Under the pieces are notes generated by a model. The model was not told the origin of the DNA and made no database searches. It saw only the letters and a program-made list of their open reading frames with translations. A stretch of DNA of 14,291 bases. It comes from a bacterium (GTDB lineage Bacteria > Cyanobacteriota > Sericytochromatia > S15B-MN24 > VGJW01). The stretch's first letter is position 1, and the number at the start of each line of letters is the position of its first letter. The stretch is from positions 1 to 14,291 of the forward strand of contig JAJYIO010000017.1 of assembly GCA_021790035.1 (NCBI GenBank). Reading direction: 5' to 3'. Below, piece by piece: positions 1 to 7,177 of this stretch. Made by a program: the position numbers and the translations under genes.

Positions 1-330
1 GACCCACACCACGTCCAGGGCGGATGTCGGACCGAGTTGCCCGAGCTCCGACGAGTAGATCGAGGAGAGCGCCTCGGTCACGGCGTTCGACCCCGACGCG
101 ACGAGCTGGTCGTACCCGACATCGCGCATGTAGCCGATCGAGGACATGATGAGCCGCTCGGCCACCATGTCCTTCTGGTGGCGATCGGAGTTCCGCACGG
201 CCGCGGCCAAGGCCTCGAGCACTCCGACCGCCGCGATGAAGAGGACGGCCGCGGCGACGGCCAGCTCGATGAGCGAGAAACCTCCGCTCGATCGCACGGC
301 ATTTTGATGACCCTTGGCATGACCGGTCAC
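1..330 (-). CDS. type IV pilus minor prepilin (PilV-like), partial
   Basis: Starts with GTG and runs off the left edge, leaving 110 residues visible. The N-terminus has a class III signal: a 17-residue leader ending Gly-Gly, then FSLIELAVAAAVL, the prepilin peptidase site with Glu at mature position 5 and the hydrophobic helix that anchors pilins in the membrane and packs the fibre core. After the helix comes LEALAAAVRNSDRHQKDMVA, a pattern like PilV-type minor pilins; this subtype call is an inference. GTG at 330 is preferred because GGAG lies 8 bases upstream. An in-frame GTG at 297 would give a 6-residue leader, also normal for pilins, and a TTG at 384 is possible. It lies 160 bases downstream of pilO on the same strand, so it is probably the next gene of the pilus cluster. 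The C-terminal globular domain is outside the window. Confidence 0.85.
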   Translation of the reverse strand, partial: MTGHAKGHQNAVRSSGGFSLIELAVAAAVLFIAAVGVLEALAAAVRNSDRHQKDMVAERLIMSSIGYMRDVGYDQLVASGSNAVTEALSSIYSSELGQLGPTSALDVVWV

Positions 331-490
331 GCGACCTGCTCCGGCGAACCGGTCCCAGGGCGCGTGAGCGCAACCTGCGTGCAACCTACCATCCGTGCTT
401 CCCCATCTCTTGCTTACCCTAGGTCGGTCCGATTTCGTCCACGTGACGGAACGCTTGTCCGCTCGTATCCAGAACGGGCGAGCAGCGCCT

Positions 491-1477
491 TCATGGCTCG
501 AAGGGCCTGAAGGGCAGTTTCTTGTGGACCAGTCCGCGCCGGATGAAGACGGCTTGAGGCTCGACGCGCTCGACGATCCACCCCCCGGGGAGCTCGTCGC
601 CGCGTGCGACGGCGAGCTGGACCCCGTCCCGGGACAAGAGGGCTGCGGCCGACTGGCCTTTGGCCGTGACGACTCCCTCGACGTGCCATCTTGCCATGTG
701 GGGCTTTCGGGATGGCGCCGGGGCCGGAGGCCGCAAGGTGTTGACGATCGGAACCGCTGGAAGCGGTGGCGGGGCCGTCACCGGGATGGGGGCAGGAGCC
801 GTGGGCGGAAGGGTCTGTCGAGCGCGAAGCTGTGCCACCAGCTCGTCCAGGGTACGTTCGGCGTCCACGGGATCTCCGATCGGATGGTCGACCAGGAACG
901 CCGAGAGATCGACCTCCATGTCCAGATCCGGGCGCGGGTTCGAGGGCTTCGTCGCTTCGACACCCCCCGCGCTGCCAGAGCGCGAGATCTGGACCGAGCC
1001 GATCTCGAGGGGATCCGGAAAATTCTCGAGCTGCCCGAGGAACTTGCGCAGGGCGAAGAAGTTGCCTTGCGCATCGATCAGCACCCGCTGGCGGGAAACC
1101 TGAAGATCCGCCGAGGCGACCTGCGGCAGCGCGATCGGCAAGATCTCGGTGGGATAGAACCGGGTGATGTCGACGTCGGCCGGCGAGACGCCCTGGAGGT
1201 CGACCAGCAAGGTCGACACGTTTTCGAAGACGGGCAGCCGGCAGCTCGTGGATGCCAGAGCCGAGCCCACGGAAGCGAGCTTGCGCTGGAGTCTCTTGAG
1301 CGAGACCAAACCGGGCGCGGGCGGCGGGAGCTGGGCTTGCTGCGCCACGAGCTGGGAGTGAAGGTCCTGGAGGTCATTCCAGGCGGGGAGCAGCGCGAGC
1401 CAGCTCGCGGCGAGAATTCCCGCCAGGGCAAGCTCGGCGAGAAGGCGCACCTGCTGTCGACGCGACAAGGCTGCCAT
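491..1477 (-). CDS. pilO: type IV pilus inner-membrane assembly protein PilO with PilP-like C-terminal domain
   Basis: A 328-residue bitopic membrane protein. Residues 1-12 are short and basic, 13-31 form one transmembrane helix, about 33-72 look coiled-coil, and 78-195 have the strand-helix pattern of the PilO ferredoxin-like domain (YPTEILPIALP, then FFALRKFLGQLENFP). A proline-rich linker (222-258) leads to residues 260-322, WHVEGVVTAKGQSAAALLSRDG...GDELPGGWIVERVEPQAVFIRRG, which resembles the beta domain of PilP or GspC/HR type. In known systems PilN, PilO and PilP form the alignment complex linking the motor platform to the secretin; here the PilO and PilP roles seem joined in one chain. 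The start ATG shares one base with the stop of the upstream pilN (TGATG), implying translational coupling. PilO assignment is fairly secure from fold pattern and context; the PilP-like part is inferred. Confidence 0.8.
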   Translation of the reverse strand: MAALSRRQQVRLLAELALAGILAASWLALLPAWNDLQDLHSQLVAQQAQLPPPAPGLVSLKRLQRKLASVGSALASTSCRLPVFENVSTLLVDLQGVSPADVDITRFYPTEILPIALPQVASADLQVSRQRVLIDAQGNFFALRKFLGQLENFPDPLEIGSVQISRSGSAGGVEATKPSNPRPDLDMEVDLSAFLVDHPIGDPVDAERTLDELVAQLRARQTLPPTAPAPIPVTAPPPLPAVPIVNTLRPPAPAPSRKPHMARWHVEGVVTAKGQSAAALLSRDGVQLAVARGDELPGGWIVERVEPQAVFIRRGLVHKKLPFRPFEP

Positions 1478-2343
1478 CAGCGGCCGACCTTACCCCTGGC
1501 GGCGGCCACCACCGCTCCGCGGTCCGGTCCGACCGCAGATTCCGTGGCGGCGCCCCGCCCCGGAATCGTCGATGAAAGGAGTCGGTCGTGCCCGGCGAGT
1601 TCCGGCATGGCATCCGGCTCCCGTCCCCAGGCGAGGGGATCGGGGGGCAGGATATTCGAAGACGAGCTGGCGAGGTCGACGTTCAGGACGAAGCTGTAAA
1701 GTCCCCCAGGCGCGCCTTCCGGGGTCCGGGCGCTGCCACCTGGAACGGCCTTTCTCTGGGAATACTGCAGCGTGGGGCGGGCGAAGTCGCCCGAGGCCCG
1801 CAAGAACAGCATGAAGCTCCCGATCGATCGCAGGTCGACCGCCTGCCCCTCGATCCGGATGCTCCCGCTGCCCCCCGCCGAGAGGGCCGATATCCGCAAA
1901 CCGGGCGGAAGCTGGGAGCGGATCTCGTCGACGATGCCCGACCACCGGATCCCGCCCCCGAGCAACTCCACGAGCGCGGATTCTTCCTTCTCCATCTTGC
2001 CGAGGCGATCGGAGATCTGTTGGTACTTTTCGTCGAGCACGCGCCGGCGCTGGGCCTCTTGCGCCACCTGCGAGATGGAGGCGCGGGTGCGGTCTGCGAG
2101 CGTGTGAAGGACCCACCAGGACGGCGCGGCCACGAGGCACGCGATCCCGAGGGCCGCCAGGGGCACGACGAGCGGACCGAAGGGGGTCGGAGGAGGGCGA
2201 AGATCGAATCGGGGGTAGTAGGGCGAAAACCGTTCGAGTCGCTCCTTGTCGCCCGGACCGAGAAGCCAGCGTGTGACCCGCGTCTTGAGGCTCCCGCTCC
2301 GCGCCGGAACGGGATCGGCGAGCACGCGGTCGTTGTCGATCAT
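1477..2343 (-). CDS. pilN: type IV pilus assembly protein PilN-like
   Basis: A 288-residue protein with a long cytoplasmic N-terminus (1-55, Pro/Arg rich), one transmembrane helix at about 57-79, a charged coiled-coil at 80-125 (LDEKYQQISDRLGKMEKEES) and a PilN-type periplasmic domain at about 130-225 (WSGIVDEIRSQLPPGLRISA, then IRIEGQAVDLRSIGSFM). The short WSGIVDEI..LP.G..I pattern and the IEG.A.....I..FM pattern are typical of the PilN family. Residues 225-288 look disordered. PilN normally binds PilM through its cytoplasmic end and dimerises with PilO; no PilM gene lies in this window, and the position usually taken by pilM is occupied by groEL. It is coupled to pilO by a one-base TGATG overlap. 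No convincing Shine-Dalgarno sequence precedes the ATG; ACGGA lies about 13 bases upstream. Confidence 0.8.
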   Translation of the reverse strand: MIDNDRVLADPVPARSGSLKTRVTRWLLGPGDKERLERFSPYYPRFDLRPPPTPFGPLVVPLAALGIACLVAAPSWWVLHTLADRTRASISQVAQEAQRRRVLDEKYQQISDRLGKMEKEESALVELLGGGIRWSGIVDEIRSQLPPGLRISALSAGGSGSIRIEGQAVDLRSIGSFMLFLRASGDFARPTLQYSQRKAVPGGSARTPEGAPGGLYSFVLNVDLASSSSNILPPDPLAWGREPDAMPELAGHDRLLSSTIPGRGAATESAVGPDRGAVVAAARGKVGR

Positions 2344-2366
2344 CGTCAGGCAGGTTCCGTCGACCC

Positions 2367-2372
2367 TTTATA
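2367..2372 (-). promoter_or_regulatory. possible -10 element for the pil cluster
   Basis: The minus strand reads TATAAA here, five of six matches to the sigma70 -10 box, 23 bases before the pilN ATG. No good -35 hexamer lies 16-18 bases upstream, so this is a weak candidate only. A promoter is expected somewhere in this gap because pilN follows groEL by 205 bases and has an unrelated function. Confidence 0.3.
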
Positions 2373-2436
2373 CCCAGGGTCGGGCGCTTATGCCGGGACT
2401 GCATGTCCAGGGGCCAGCTCGGGCCCGGACGCCAGA

Positions 2437-2464
2437 CGAGCTCCCCTCTTCGGAGGGGAGCTCG
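2437..2464 (-). terminator. 12-bp perfect stem-loop between groEL and pilN
   Basis: Arms 2437-2448 and 2453-2464 are perfectly complementary with a 4-base loop (TTCG on the plus strand, CGAA on the minus). It lies about 85 bases beyond the groEL stop. There is no T-run on the minus-strand side, so this is not a classical intrinsic terminator; it may be a processing or 3'-end-protecting hairpin for groESL mRNA. Two smaller inverted repeats lie between it and groEL (2488-2500 and 2503-2514). Confidence 0.45.
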
Positions 2465-2548
2465 CTGACCTTGGGGTCTTGCAAGAACCGCAGCTTGCGG
2501 GTGGGGGAGCCCCCGGGCCCGGAGCGGCGCGCCTTGCCAGTGCGGGCG

Positions 2549-4183
2549 CTAGAAGCCCATGTCACCCATGCCGCCGGCCGGCGGAGCTGCGGCGGACTTC
2601 TTCTCGGGCTTGTCGACCACGAGGGCCTCGGTCGTCAGCAGCATCGAGGCGATCGAAGCCGCGTTCTCGAGGGCGCTGCGGGTGACCTTGGCCGGATCGA
2701 CGATGCCGGCGCCGATCATCTCGCAGTACTCGCCGGTGAGGGCGTTGTAGCCCTCGCCCTTGGTGCTGGACTTGACCCGCTCGGCCACGACGGCGCCTTC
2801 CTGGCCGGCGTTGTCGGCGATCTGGCGCACCGGAGCCTCGAGCGCCTTGGCGACGATCTCGACGCCAGTCCGCTCATCGCCGACCAGCTTGCCCATGAGC
2901 TTCTCGAGGGCGGGCAGGACCTGGATCAGGGCCGTGCCGCCGCCGGGGACGATGCCTTCCTCGACCGCCGCCTTGGTGGCCGACAGGGCGTCTTCGATGC
3001 GGAGCTTGCGGTCCTTGAGCTCGGTCTCGGTGGCTGCGCCGACCTGGATCACCGCGACGCCGCCGCTGAGCTTGGCCAGGCGCTCCTGGAGCTTCTCACG
3101 ATCGAACTCGGACTCGGTCTCGTCGATCTGGCGACGGATCTCCTTGATCCGGGCCTGGACGGCCGTGTTGATCTTGTCGTCCTTGAAGCTCACGATCGTC
3201 GACTTGTCGCGGGCGACACGGACCTGCCGGGCACGGCCGAGATCCTCGATCTGGACGTTCTCGAGCTTGTGGCCGGTCTCCTCGGAGATGACCTCGGCGC
3301 CCGTGAGGATCGCCATGTCCTGGAGCATGGCCTTGCGCCGATCTCCGAATCCGGGCGCCTTGACGGCGACGGCGTTGAGGATGCCGCGCAGCTTGTTGAC
3401 GACCAGGGTGGACAGGGCCTCGCCCTCGATGTCCTCGGCGATGATGACCAGCGGGCGGCTGGCGCGGGCGACCTTCTCCAGCAAGGGGATGAGGTCGGCG
3501 ACGACGGTGATCTTCTTGTCGGTGATGAGGAGGTAGGGCTCGTCGAGGACGGCTTCCATACGCTCGGCATCGGTGACCATGTAGGCGCTGATGTAGCCCT
3601 TGTCGAACTGCATGCCCTCGACGACCTCGAGCGTCGTGCCGGTCGACTTGGACTCTTCGACGGTGATGACGCCGTCCTTGGTGACCTTCTCCATCGCCTC
3701 GGCGATGAGCGAGCCCACCTCGGCGTCGCGGGCGGCGATCGTCGCGACCTGCTCGATGGCATGCCGATCGGAAACCGGCTTGGCCATCTTCTTGAGCTCT
3801 TCCACGGCGGTCGAGACGGCCTTGGTGATGCCCGTCTGGATGCCCATGGGATTGGCGCCGGCGGCCACGTTCTTGAGGCCTTCGCGGATCATGGCCTGGG
3901 CCAGGACCGTGCTGGTGGTGGTTCCGTCGCCGGCGACGTCGTTGGTCTTGCTGGCGACTTCCTTGACGAGCTGGGCGCCGGTGTTCTCGACGGGATCCTC
4001 GAGCTCGATCTCCTTGGCGATCGTCACGCCGTCATTGATGATCTGCGGCGCGCCGAACTTCTTCTCGAGGACCACGTTGCGGCCCTTGGGACCGAGGGTG
4101 ATCTTGACGGCGTCAGCCACTGCGTTGACGCCCTTCTCGAGGGCCCGGCGGGCCGACTCGTCGAACAGGATCTGCTTGGGCAT
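2549..4183 (-). CDS. groEL: chaperonin GroEL (60 kDa, Hsp60)
   Basis: Full-length GroEL of 544 residues. The family forms a double seven-membered ring in the cytoplasm that encloses and folds proteins using ATP, with GroES as lid. The equatorial ATP-binding signatures are visible: ITLGPKGRNVVLE near residue 30, NDVAGDGTTT with the catalytic Asp near residue 86, and the late GIVPGGGTAL. The apical region includes GYISAYMVTD. The C-terminal tail is the short Gly-Met type (GGMGDMGF) that lines the ring cavity. GAGGAG lies 10 bases before the ATG. It follows groES by 44 bases and must be cotranscribed from the CIRCE-controlled promoter. No residue typical of the family appears to be missing. It is the only groEL in the window; whether a second copy exists cannot be seen here. 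Confidence 0.99.
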   Translation of the reverse strand: MPKQILFDESARRALEKGVNAVADAVKITLGPKGRNVVLEKKFGAPQIINDGVTIAKEIELEDPVENTGAQLVKEVASKTNDVAGDGTTTSTVLAQAMIREGLKNVAAGANPMGIQTGITKAVSTAVEELKKMAKPVSDRHAIEQVATIAARDAEVGSLIAEAMEKVTKDGVITVEESKSTGTTLEVVEGMQFDKGYISAYMVTDAERMEAVLDEPYLLITDKKITVVADLIPLLEKVARASRPLVIIAEDIEGEALSTLVVNKLRGILNAVAVKAPGFGDRRKAMLQDMAILTGAEVISEETGHKLENVQIEDLGRARQVRVARDKSTIVSFKDDKINTAVQARIKEIRRQIDETESEFDREKLQERLAKLSGGVAVIQVGAATETELKDRKLRIEDALSATKAAVEEGIVPGGGTALIQVLPALEKLMGKLVGDERTGVEIVAKALEAPVRQIADNAGQEGAVVAERVKSSTKGEGYNALTGEYCEMIGAGIVDPAKVTRSALENAASIASMLLTTEALVVDKPEKKSAAAPPAGGMGDMGF

Positions 4184-4227
4184 ATTGGTTTTCTCCTCAA
4201 ATCTCGATAGCTGGACGGACTGGCGAT

Positions 4228-4530
4228 TTACTCGACGATGCCCAGGATGTCCTTCTCGGACAGGAGCAGGTACTCGTCGCCATCAAGCTTGACCTCGGTG
4301 CCTGCGTACTTGGCGAACAGGACCCGATTGCCCTTCTGCACGTCCATCGGCATGCGCTTGCCATCCTTGTCGAGCGCGCCGGGACCGACGGCGATCACCT
4401 CGCCGAGCTGGGGCTTTTCTTGCGCCGTCTCGGGCAGCACGATTCCGCCGGCCGTCTTGTCGGTCTTGACGACCTTGACGACGACGCGGTCGCCCAGCGG
4501 CCGAATCTGAGTCGCAGTGGCGGTGGCCAT
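4228..4530 (-). CDS. groES: co-chaperonin GroES (10 kDa, Hsp10)
   Basis: A 100-residue GroES, the heptameric lid that closes the GroEL cavity. It starts MATATATQIRPLGDRVVVKV and carries the family patterns TAGGIVLPE (mobile loop that docks on GroEL), GEVIAVGPGALD and VLFAKYAGTEVKLDGDEYLLL, ending ILGIVE. The frame is open further upstream to a GTG at 4578, but the ATG at 4530 is chosen because AGGAGGTT ends 5 bases before it and because the longer form would read through the CIRCE operator. Its N-terminus is a few residues longer than the E. coli protein (Ala/Thr-rich). It is the first gene of groES-groEL. Confidence 0.98.
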   Translation of the reverse strand: MATATATQIRPLGDRVVVKVVKTDKTAGGIVLPETAQEKPQLGEVIAVGPGALDKDGKRMPMDVQKGNRVLFAKYAGTEVKLDGDEYLLLSEKDILGIVE

Positions 4531-4571
4531 TTCATAACCTCCTGTAGGGCTGGCGATAAAGAACAGAACCG

Positions 4572-4598
4572 TTAGCACTCGACAGTGGTGAGTGCTAA
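4572..4598 (-). promoter_or_regulatory. CIRCE operator (HrcA binding site)
   Basis: A perfect CIRCE inverted repeat: TTAGCACTC at 4572-4580, a 9-base spacer, and GAGTGCTAA at 4590-4598. The repressor HrcA binds this element at unstressed temperature and blocks groESL transcription. It lies just downstream of the predicted -10 box, so it covers the transcription start and the 5' leader, the usual arrangement. The hrcA gene is not in this window. Confidence 0.98.
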
Positions 4599-4607
4599 CA
4601 AACGGAA

Positions 4608-4636
4608 ATCTTACATGACCTGTGAGTTTGTGGCAA
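4608..4636 (-). promoter_or_regulatory. groESL promoter, sigma70-type
   Basis: On the minus strand, TTGCCA (4636-4631; five of six matches to the -35 box) and TAAGAT (4613-4608; four of six matches to the -10 box) are separated by exactly 17 bases. The expected start near 4601 places CIRCE over the start of the transcript and gives a leader of about 70 bases before groES. Confidence 0.85.
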
Positions 4637-4704
4637 GGTACCGGTCGTCTTTGCCTTCATCCGCCCGGGCCGGTGCGCTCCCCCATCGTCGTATAAGGGG
4701 GCGA

Positions 4705-4734
4705 TTGACAAACATCCGTTTGGGGTGGTAGCTT
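4705..4734 (+). promoter_or_regulatory. lexA promoter
   Basis: A perfect -35 box TTGACA at 4705-4710 is followed after 18 bases by TAGCTT at 4729-4734, preceded by TG at 4726-4727 (extended -10 pattern). The -10 box alone is weak. The expected start near 4741 falls inside the SOS box, which fits autorepression. Confidence 0.7.
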
Positions 4735-4735
4735 C

Positions 4736-4747
4736 GAACTGTTGTTC
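4736..4747 (+). promoter_or_regulatory. SOS box (LexA operator)
   Basis: GAAC-TGTT-GTTC, an exact match to the GAAC-N4-GTTC operator bound by LexA of Bacillus (DinR), actinobacteria and cyanobacteria. It lies directly downstream of the predicted -10 box and 18 bases before the chosen lexA start. This implies that LexA represses its own gene and is released on DNA damage. Confidence 0.9.
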
Positions 4748-4765
4748 CTGGAGGCAATGTCAAGC

Positions 4766-5389
4766 ATGAAGTCAACGCCCGACCTTCCAATTCGCCAGCA
4801 GCAGGTTCTGGAGTACCTGCGCCGCAGCCTCCGCGAGAAGGGCTACGTGCCGTCCATACGAGAACTCGGCGAGGAACTCGGGCTCAAGTCCACGTCCACG
4901 ATCCATTATCACCTCACGGGTCTCGCCGATCGGGGTCTCATTCGCTGGGACAAGGGCAAGAATCGCGCCATCCAGATCCTCGACGACGGTGCGATGGAGT
5001 CCGCTCACTCGGCGGCTCGGCCGGCGACCTTCGCGATGGCTGGTCGGATCGTGGCAGGCTCTCCGATCGAGGCGATCGAGGGGCTGGACGAGGTGGATCT
5101 GGCCTCGTTGTGGTCTCCCGACGAGATGTTTCTCCTCGAGGTCAAGGGCGAGTCGATGATCGAGGATCACATCACGCCCGGCGATTGGGTCGTCGTGCGG
5201 CGCCAGCAGGATGCCCGGGATGGCGACATCATCGTGGCGCTTCTGGAGAACGGGGAGGCCACGCTCAAGCGCCTCTACCGGGAGAAGGGCCGGATTCGTC
5301 TCCAGCCGGCCAACGCGTCGATGGCTCCCATATACGTCGATCGCGTGATCATCCAGGGCAAGGTCGTCGGACTCATACGCCGGGTTTAG
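4766..5389 (+). CDS. lexA: SOS repressor LexA (autoproteolytic, S24 family)
   Basis: A 207-residue LexA. Residues 1-70 are the winged helix-turn-helix DNA-binding domain: RQQQVLEYLRRS, GYVPSIRELGEELGLKSTST as the recognition region, then the HYHLTGLADRGLIRW wing. The cleavage site is in GRIVAGSPIEA, Ala97-Gly98. The catalytic dyad is Ser130 (in GESMIED) and Lys168 (in EATLKRL). RecA filaments on single-stranded DNA trigger self-cleavage and induce the SOS genes. Three in-frame starts are available: TTG 4742, ATG 4757 and ATG 4766. The TTG overlaps the SOS box and the predicted transcript start. ATG 4757 lies only 2 bases after GGAGG (4750-4754), whereas ATG 4766 lies 11 bases after it, so 4766 is preferred. 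The gene diverges from groES and ends before a strong terminator. Confidence 0.97.
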   Translation: MKSTPDLPIRQQQVLEYLRRSLREKGYVPSIRELGEELGLKSTSTIHYHLTGLADRGLIRWDKGKNRAIQILDDGAMESAHSAARPATFAMAGRIVAGSPIEAIEGLDEVDLASLWSPDEMFLLEVKGESMIEDHITPGDWVVVRRQQDARDGDIIVALLENGEATLKRLYREKGRIRLQPANASMAPIYVDRVIIQGKVVGLIRRV

Positions 5390-5486
5390 ACCTGTTTCGG
5401 GTTGACCTGACCCCGGCTTACGTCCGCGCCCCCTCGCCTCACGTACAGAAGTACGCTTCGGCTTCGAGCATAGGAAGTATTTTCCG

Positions 5487-5514
5487 GACTTGATGAATTC
5501 ATCAAGTCTTTTTT
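5487..5514 (+). terminator. intrinsic terminator of lexA
   Basis: A perfect 22-base palindrome at 5487-5508 (arms GACTTGATGAA and its complement) is followed at once by six T residues. It is a textbook rho-independent terminator on the plus strand, 98 bases after the lexA stop. The palindrome has no unpaired loop when fully extended, so its tip must open by a few bases. Confidence 0.93.
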
Positions 5515-5770
5515 ATCTGGCAAAAGAGATGCTGTGACTGGGTAAATGAGGGTCGAAGGGGTTCCCCGCCCGAACGGGCAGGAGCCAGCTTCACAAGTTT
5601 CCCTACCTCCGGCCGCTGCTCCCATCTGGTGCTAACAGAGCGGTGGACGGTCCTTTACCTGAACAAGCCGGGTACCCTTTCGGGGGTGCCCGGCTCTGTT
5701 CATTCAGATCTTCTGGTCTGGTTGGATGGCCTCATCGGCGGCGATTTGCCTCCAGGACTCGGGCGGCAGA
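5515..5770. other. intergenic region between convergent genes, hairpin-rich, no gene recognised
   Basis: The stretch between the lexA terminator and the end of the M50 peptidase gene has no convincing reading frame. It contains short inverted repeats: GGGGTTCCCC (5558-5567), GCCCGAACGGGC (5568-5579), and a longer stem in which GCCGGGTACCC pairs, with one G-U, with GGGTGCCCGGC at about 5669-5696, with flanking GAACA and TGTTC extending it. Also GGTAAA (5541-5546) could pair with TTTACC (5654-5659). The 5669-5696 hairpin could end the M50 transcript but lacks a T-run. Resemblance to known structured RNAs was looked for and not found. Confidence 0.4.
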
Positions 5771-6928
5771 TCAGAGCGGGGGGCCGAATCTTTCGTGGTG
5801 GTGGAGGACGGCGGGGTGCCAGCGCAGGTAACGCTGCAGGTCTCCCTCGCCGACAACCCCCACGAGTCGGTGCTCGTCGACCACCGGCAGCGGATCGACC
5901 CCCGACGCCTGCATCTGCTTGAGCGCGTCGATCGCCGGGGTCGTGGGATGCACGACCTCCGCTTCGGACAGGGGCTTCATGAGCTCGGTGACCCGCAGTC
6001 TCGGCCACAGGCGTCGCGGGACCTGCTCGAGGCTCTCGGCCGTCAGGATCCCCACGAGGGACTCTTCGTCAGTCGTAACGGGAACCGCGGGCTCGGGATA
6101 GTGGGCCAGGACTTCCGATACGGCTTCCGGAATGGTCTGGCTATCGTGTACCGGGTGCAGGTCTCGCCGCATGAGGTCCTTCACCAGGACGCGGCGCAGG
6201 GCCGTCAAGACGAAGGCCTGCCGGTAGCTGGCTTCGGCGGCGCCGTAGAGGAGGACGGCCAGCAGCCCGAGCCATATCATGCTGAACCAATCGCCGAACG
6301 CGAGGGCGGCGACGACGCCCCAGAGACCGAGAAGGACGGCGATCGCCTCTCCGCCCCACGAAGCCCAGCGGGTGGCTTCGATGTAGTTCTTGCGCCAGGC
6401 CCAGAGGACGGCCCGGAAGATCCGACCGCCATCCAGCGGGAAGCCTGGTAGCAGGTTGAAGGCCGCCAGCGCCAGATTGATGAGTCCCATCCAGCGCGCG
6501 ACGATGGTGGCCGGGAGGTAACCGGTCGTGGCAAGGCCGATTCCGTAGAAGAGCACGGCGAGTAACAGACTCGAGGCCGGCCCAGCCAGCGCGATCCAGA
6601 ACTCGGCGACCGCGCTGGGCATCTCCTCGTGGCTTTCGCTGACCCCGCCGAAGAGAAACAGGACGATGCGCCTCACCTGCAGACCGTAATGCCGGCTCAC
6701 GAGCGAGTGGGAGAGTTCGTGGGCGATCAGGCAGGCAAAGAAGAGGACGGTGGCCACGGCCGCCATGGGCCAGCTCGGCAGGTCGGGGATCGGGGCCAGC
6801 GCCGGGAAGACCGCGGCGCCGAGGGACCAGAAGATGAGGAGGAAGATCACGATCCACGAGGGAGAGATCTCGATCGGGATTCCGAAGATCCGGGCGATCT
6901 TCCAACCGGTCAGGGCTTCACGTGGCAT
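5771..6928 (-). CDS. site-2-protease-like M50 zinc metallopeptidase with two CBS domains
   Basis: A 385-residue multi-pass membrane protein. Hydrophobic segments span about 24-48, 53-75, 108-135, 141-160 and 195-235. The catalytic motif HELSH is at residues 70-74 (His70, Glu71, His74) and the third zinc ligand lies in NLLPGFPLDGGRIFRA (Asp166), the conserved second M50 motif. About residues 250-305 and 310-370 form a CBS pair (VKDLMRRDLHPVHDSQTI, then VTELMKPLSEAEVVHPTT), each ending in a VVDEHRLVGVV-like strand. The family cleaves substrates within the membrane; the CBS pair is expected to sense adenine nucleotides. The substrate is unknown and no anti-sigma factor gene is adjacent. It has no clear Shine-Dalgarno sequence. 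It is convergent with lexA and separated by 249 bases from the LysM gene upstream. Confidence 0.92.
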   Translation of the reverse strand: MPREALTGWKIARIFGIPIEISPSWIVIFLLIFWSLGAAVFPALAPIPDLPSWPMAAVATVLFFACLIAHELSHSLVSRHYGLQVRRIVLFLFGGVSESHEEMPSAVAEFWIALAGPASSLLLAVLFYGIGLATTGYLPATIVARWMGLINLALAAFNLLPGFPLDGGRIFRAVLWAWRKNYIEATRWASWGGEAIAVLLGLWGVVAALAFGDWFSMIWLGLLAVLLYGAAEASYRQAFVLTALRRVLVKDLMRRDLHPVHDSQTIPEAVSEVLAHYPEPAVPVTTDEESLVGILTAESLEQVPRRLWPRLRVTELMKPLSEAEVVHPTTPAIDALKQMQASGVDPLPVVDEHRLVGVVGEGDLQRYLRWHPAVLHHHERFGPPL

Positions 6929-7177
6929 GGCTGGATGATCCCAGGGGGACGGGCCGATGTCATCGCCAGGTTTCGACCAATCTCTGGCAACCTGTGGATG
7001 AATTTCTTTCCATGCGAGCGAAAGATCTCGCGGACGGCATCCTTCCCGGTGGAAACCTGGCCACCTCGAGAGCCAGGCTACGTCGCCGCCTGTGCTCGGC
7101 TGGAGGGAGTTCGATGGAACCGGCGGGTTCCCTCGAGTGATTGCCCGAGCTTGCGAGGGCGGATCGAAGTTTCGGTC

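Noticed and set aside
414..494. A 26-codon frame overlapping the pilO stop as ATGA
   Set aside because: Very short, basic, no recognisable pattern; it may be chance coupling and cannot be supported.
395..2685. Long plus-strand open frames opposite pilO and pilN
   Set aside because: Low-complexity Arg/Gly/Asp-rich translations with no domain, opposite genes with clear membrane and fold patterns and a TGATG junction.
2246..4210. A 654-codon open frame on the plus strand across groEL
   Set aside because: It is antisense to a certain groEL gene; its Leu/Asp/Gly/Val-rich, domain-free translation is what codon bias of a high-GC gene produces on the opposite strand.
4531..4578. Longer groES from a GTG at 4578
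   Set aside because: It would begin inside the CIRCE element and adds residues absent from the family; AGGAGG precedes the ATG at 4530.
5386..5625. A 79-codon minus-strand frame after lexA
   Set aside because: It runs through the lexA terminator palindrome and has no domain or Shine-Dalgarno support.
5515..5700. Possible cobalamin riboswitch or SRP RNA on the minus strand
   Set aside because: Short matches to GGGAA and GGGAGCAGC only; the conserved B12 box and the SRP GGAAGG loop are missing, and no minus-strand gene follows that a riboswitch could control.
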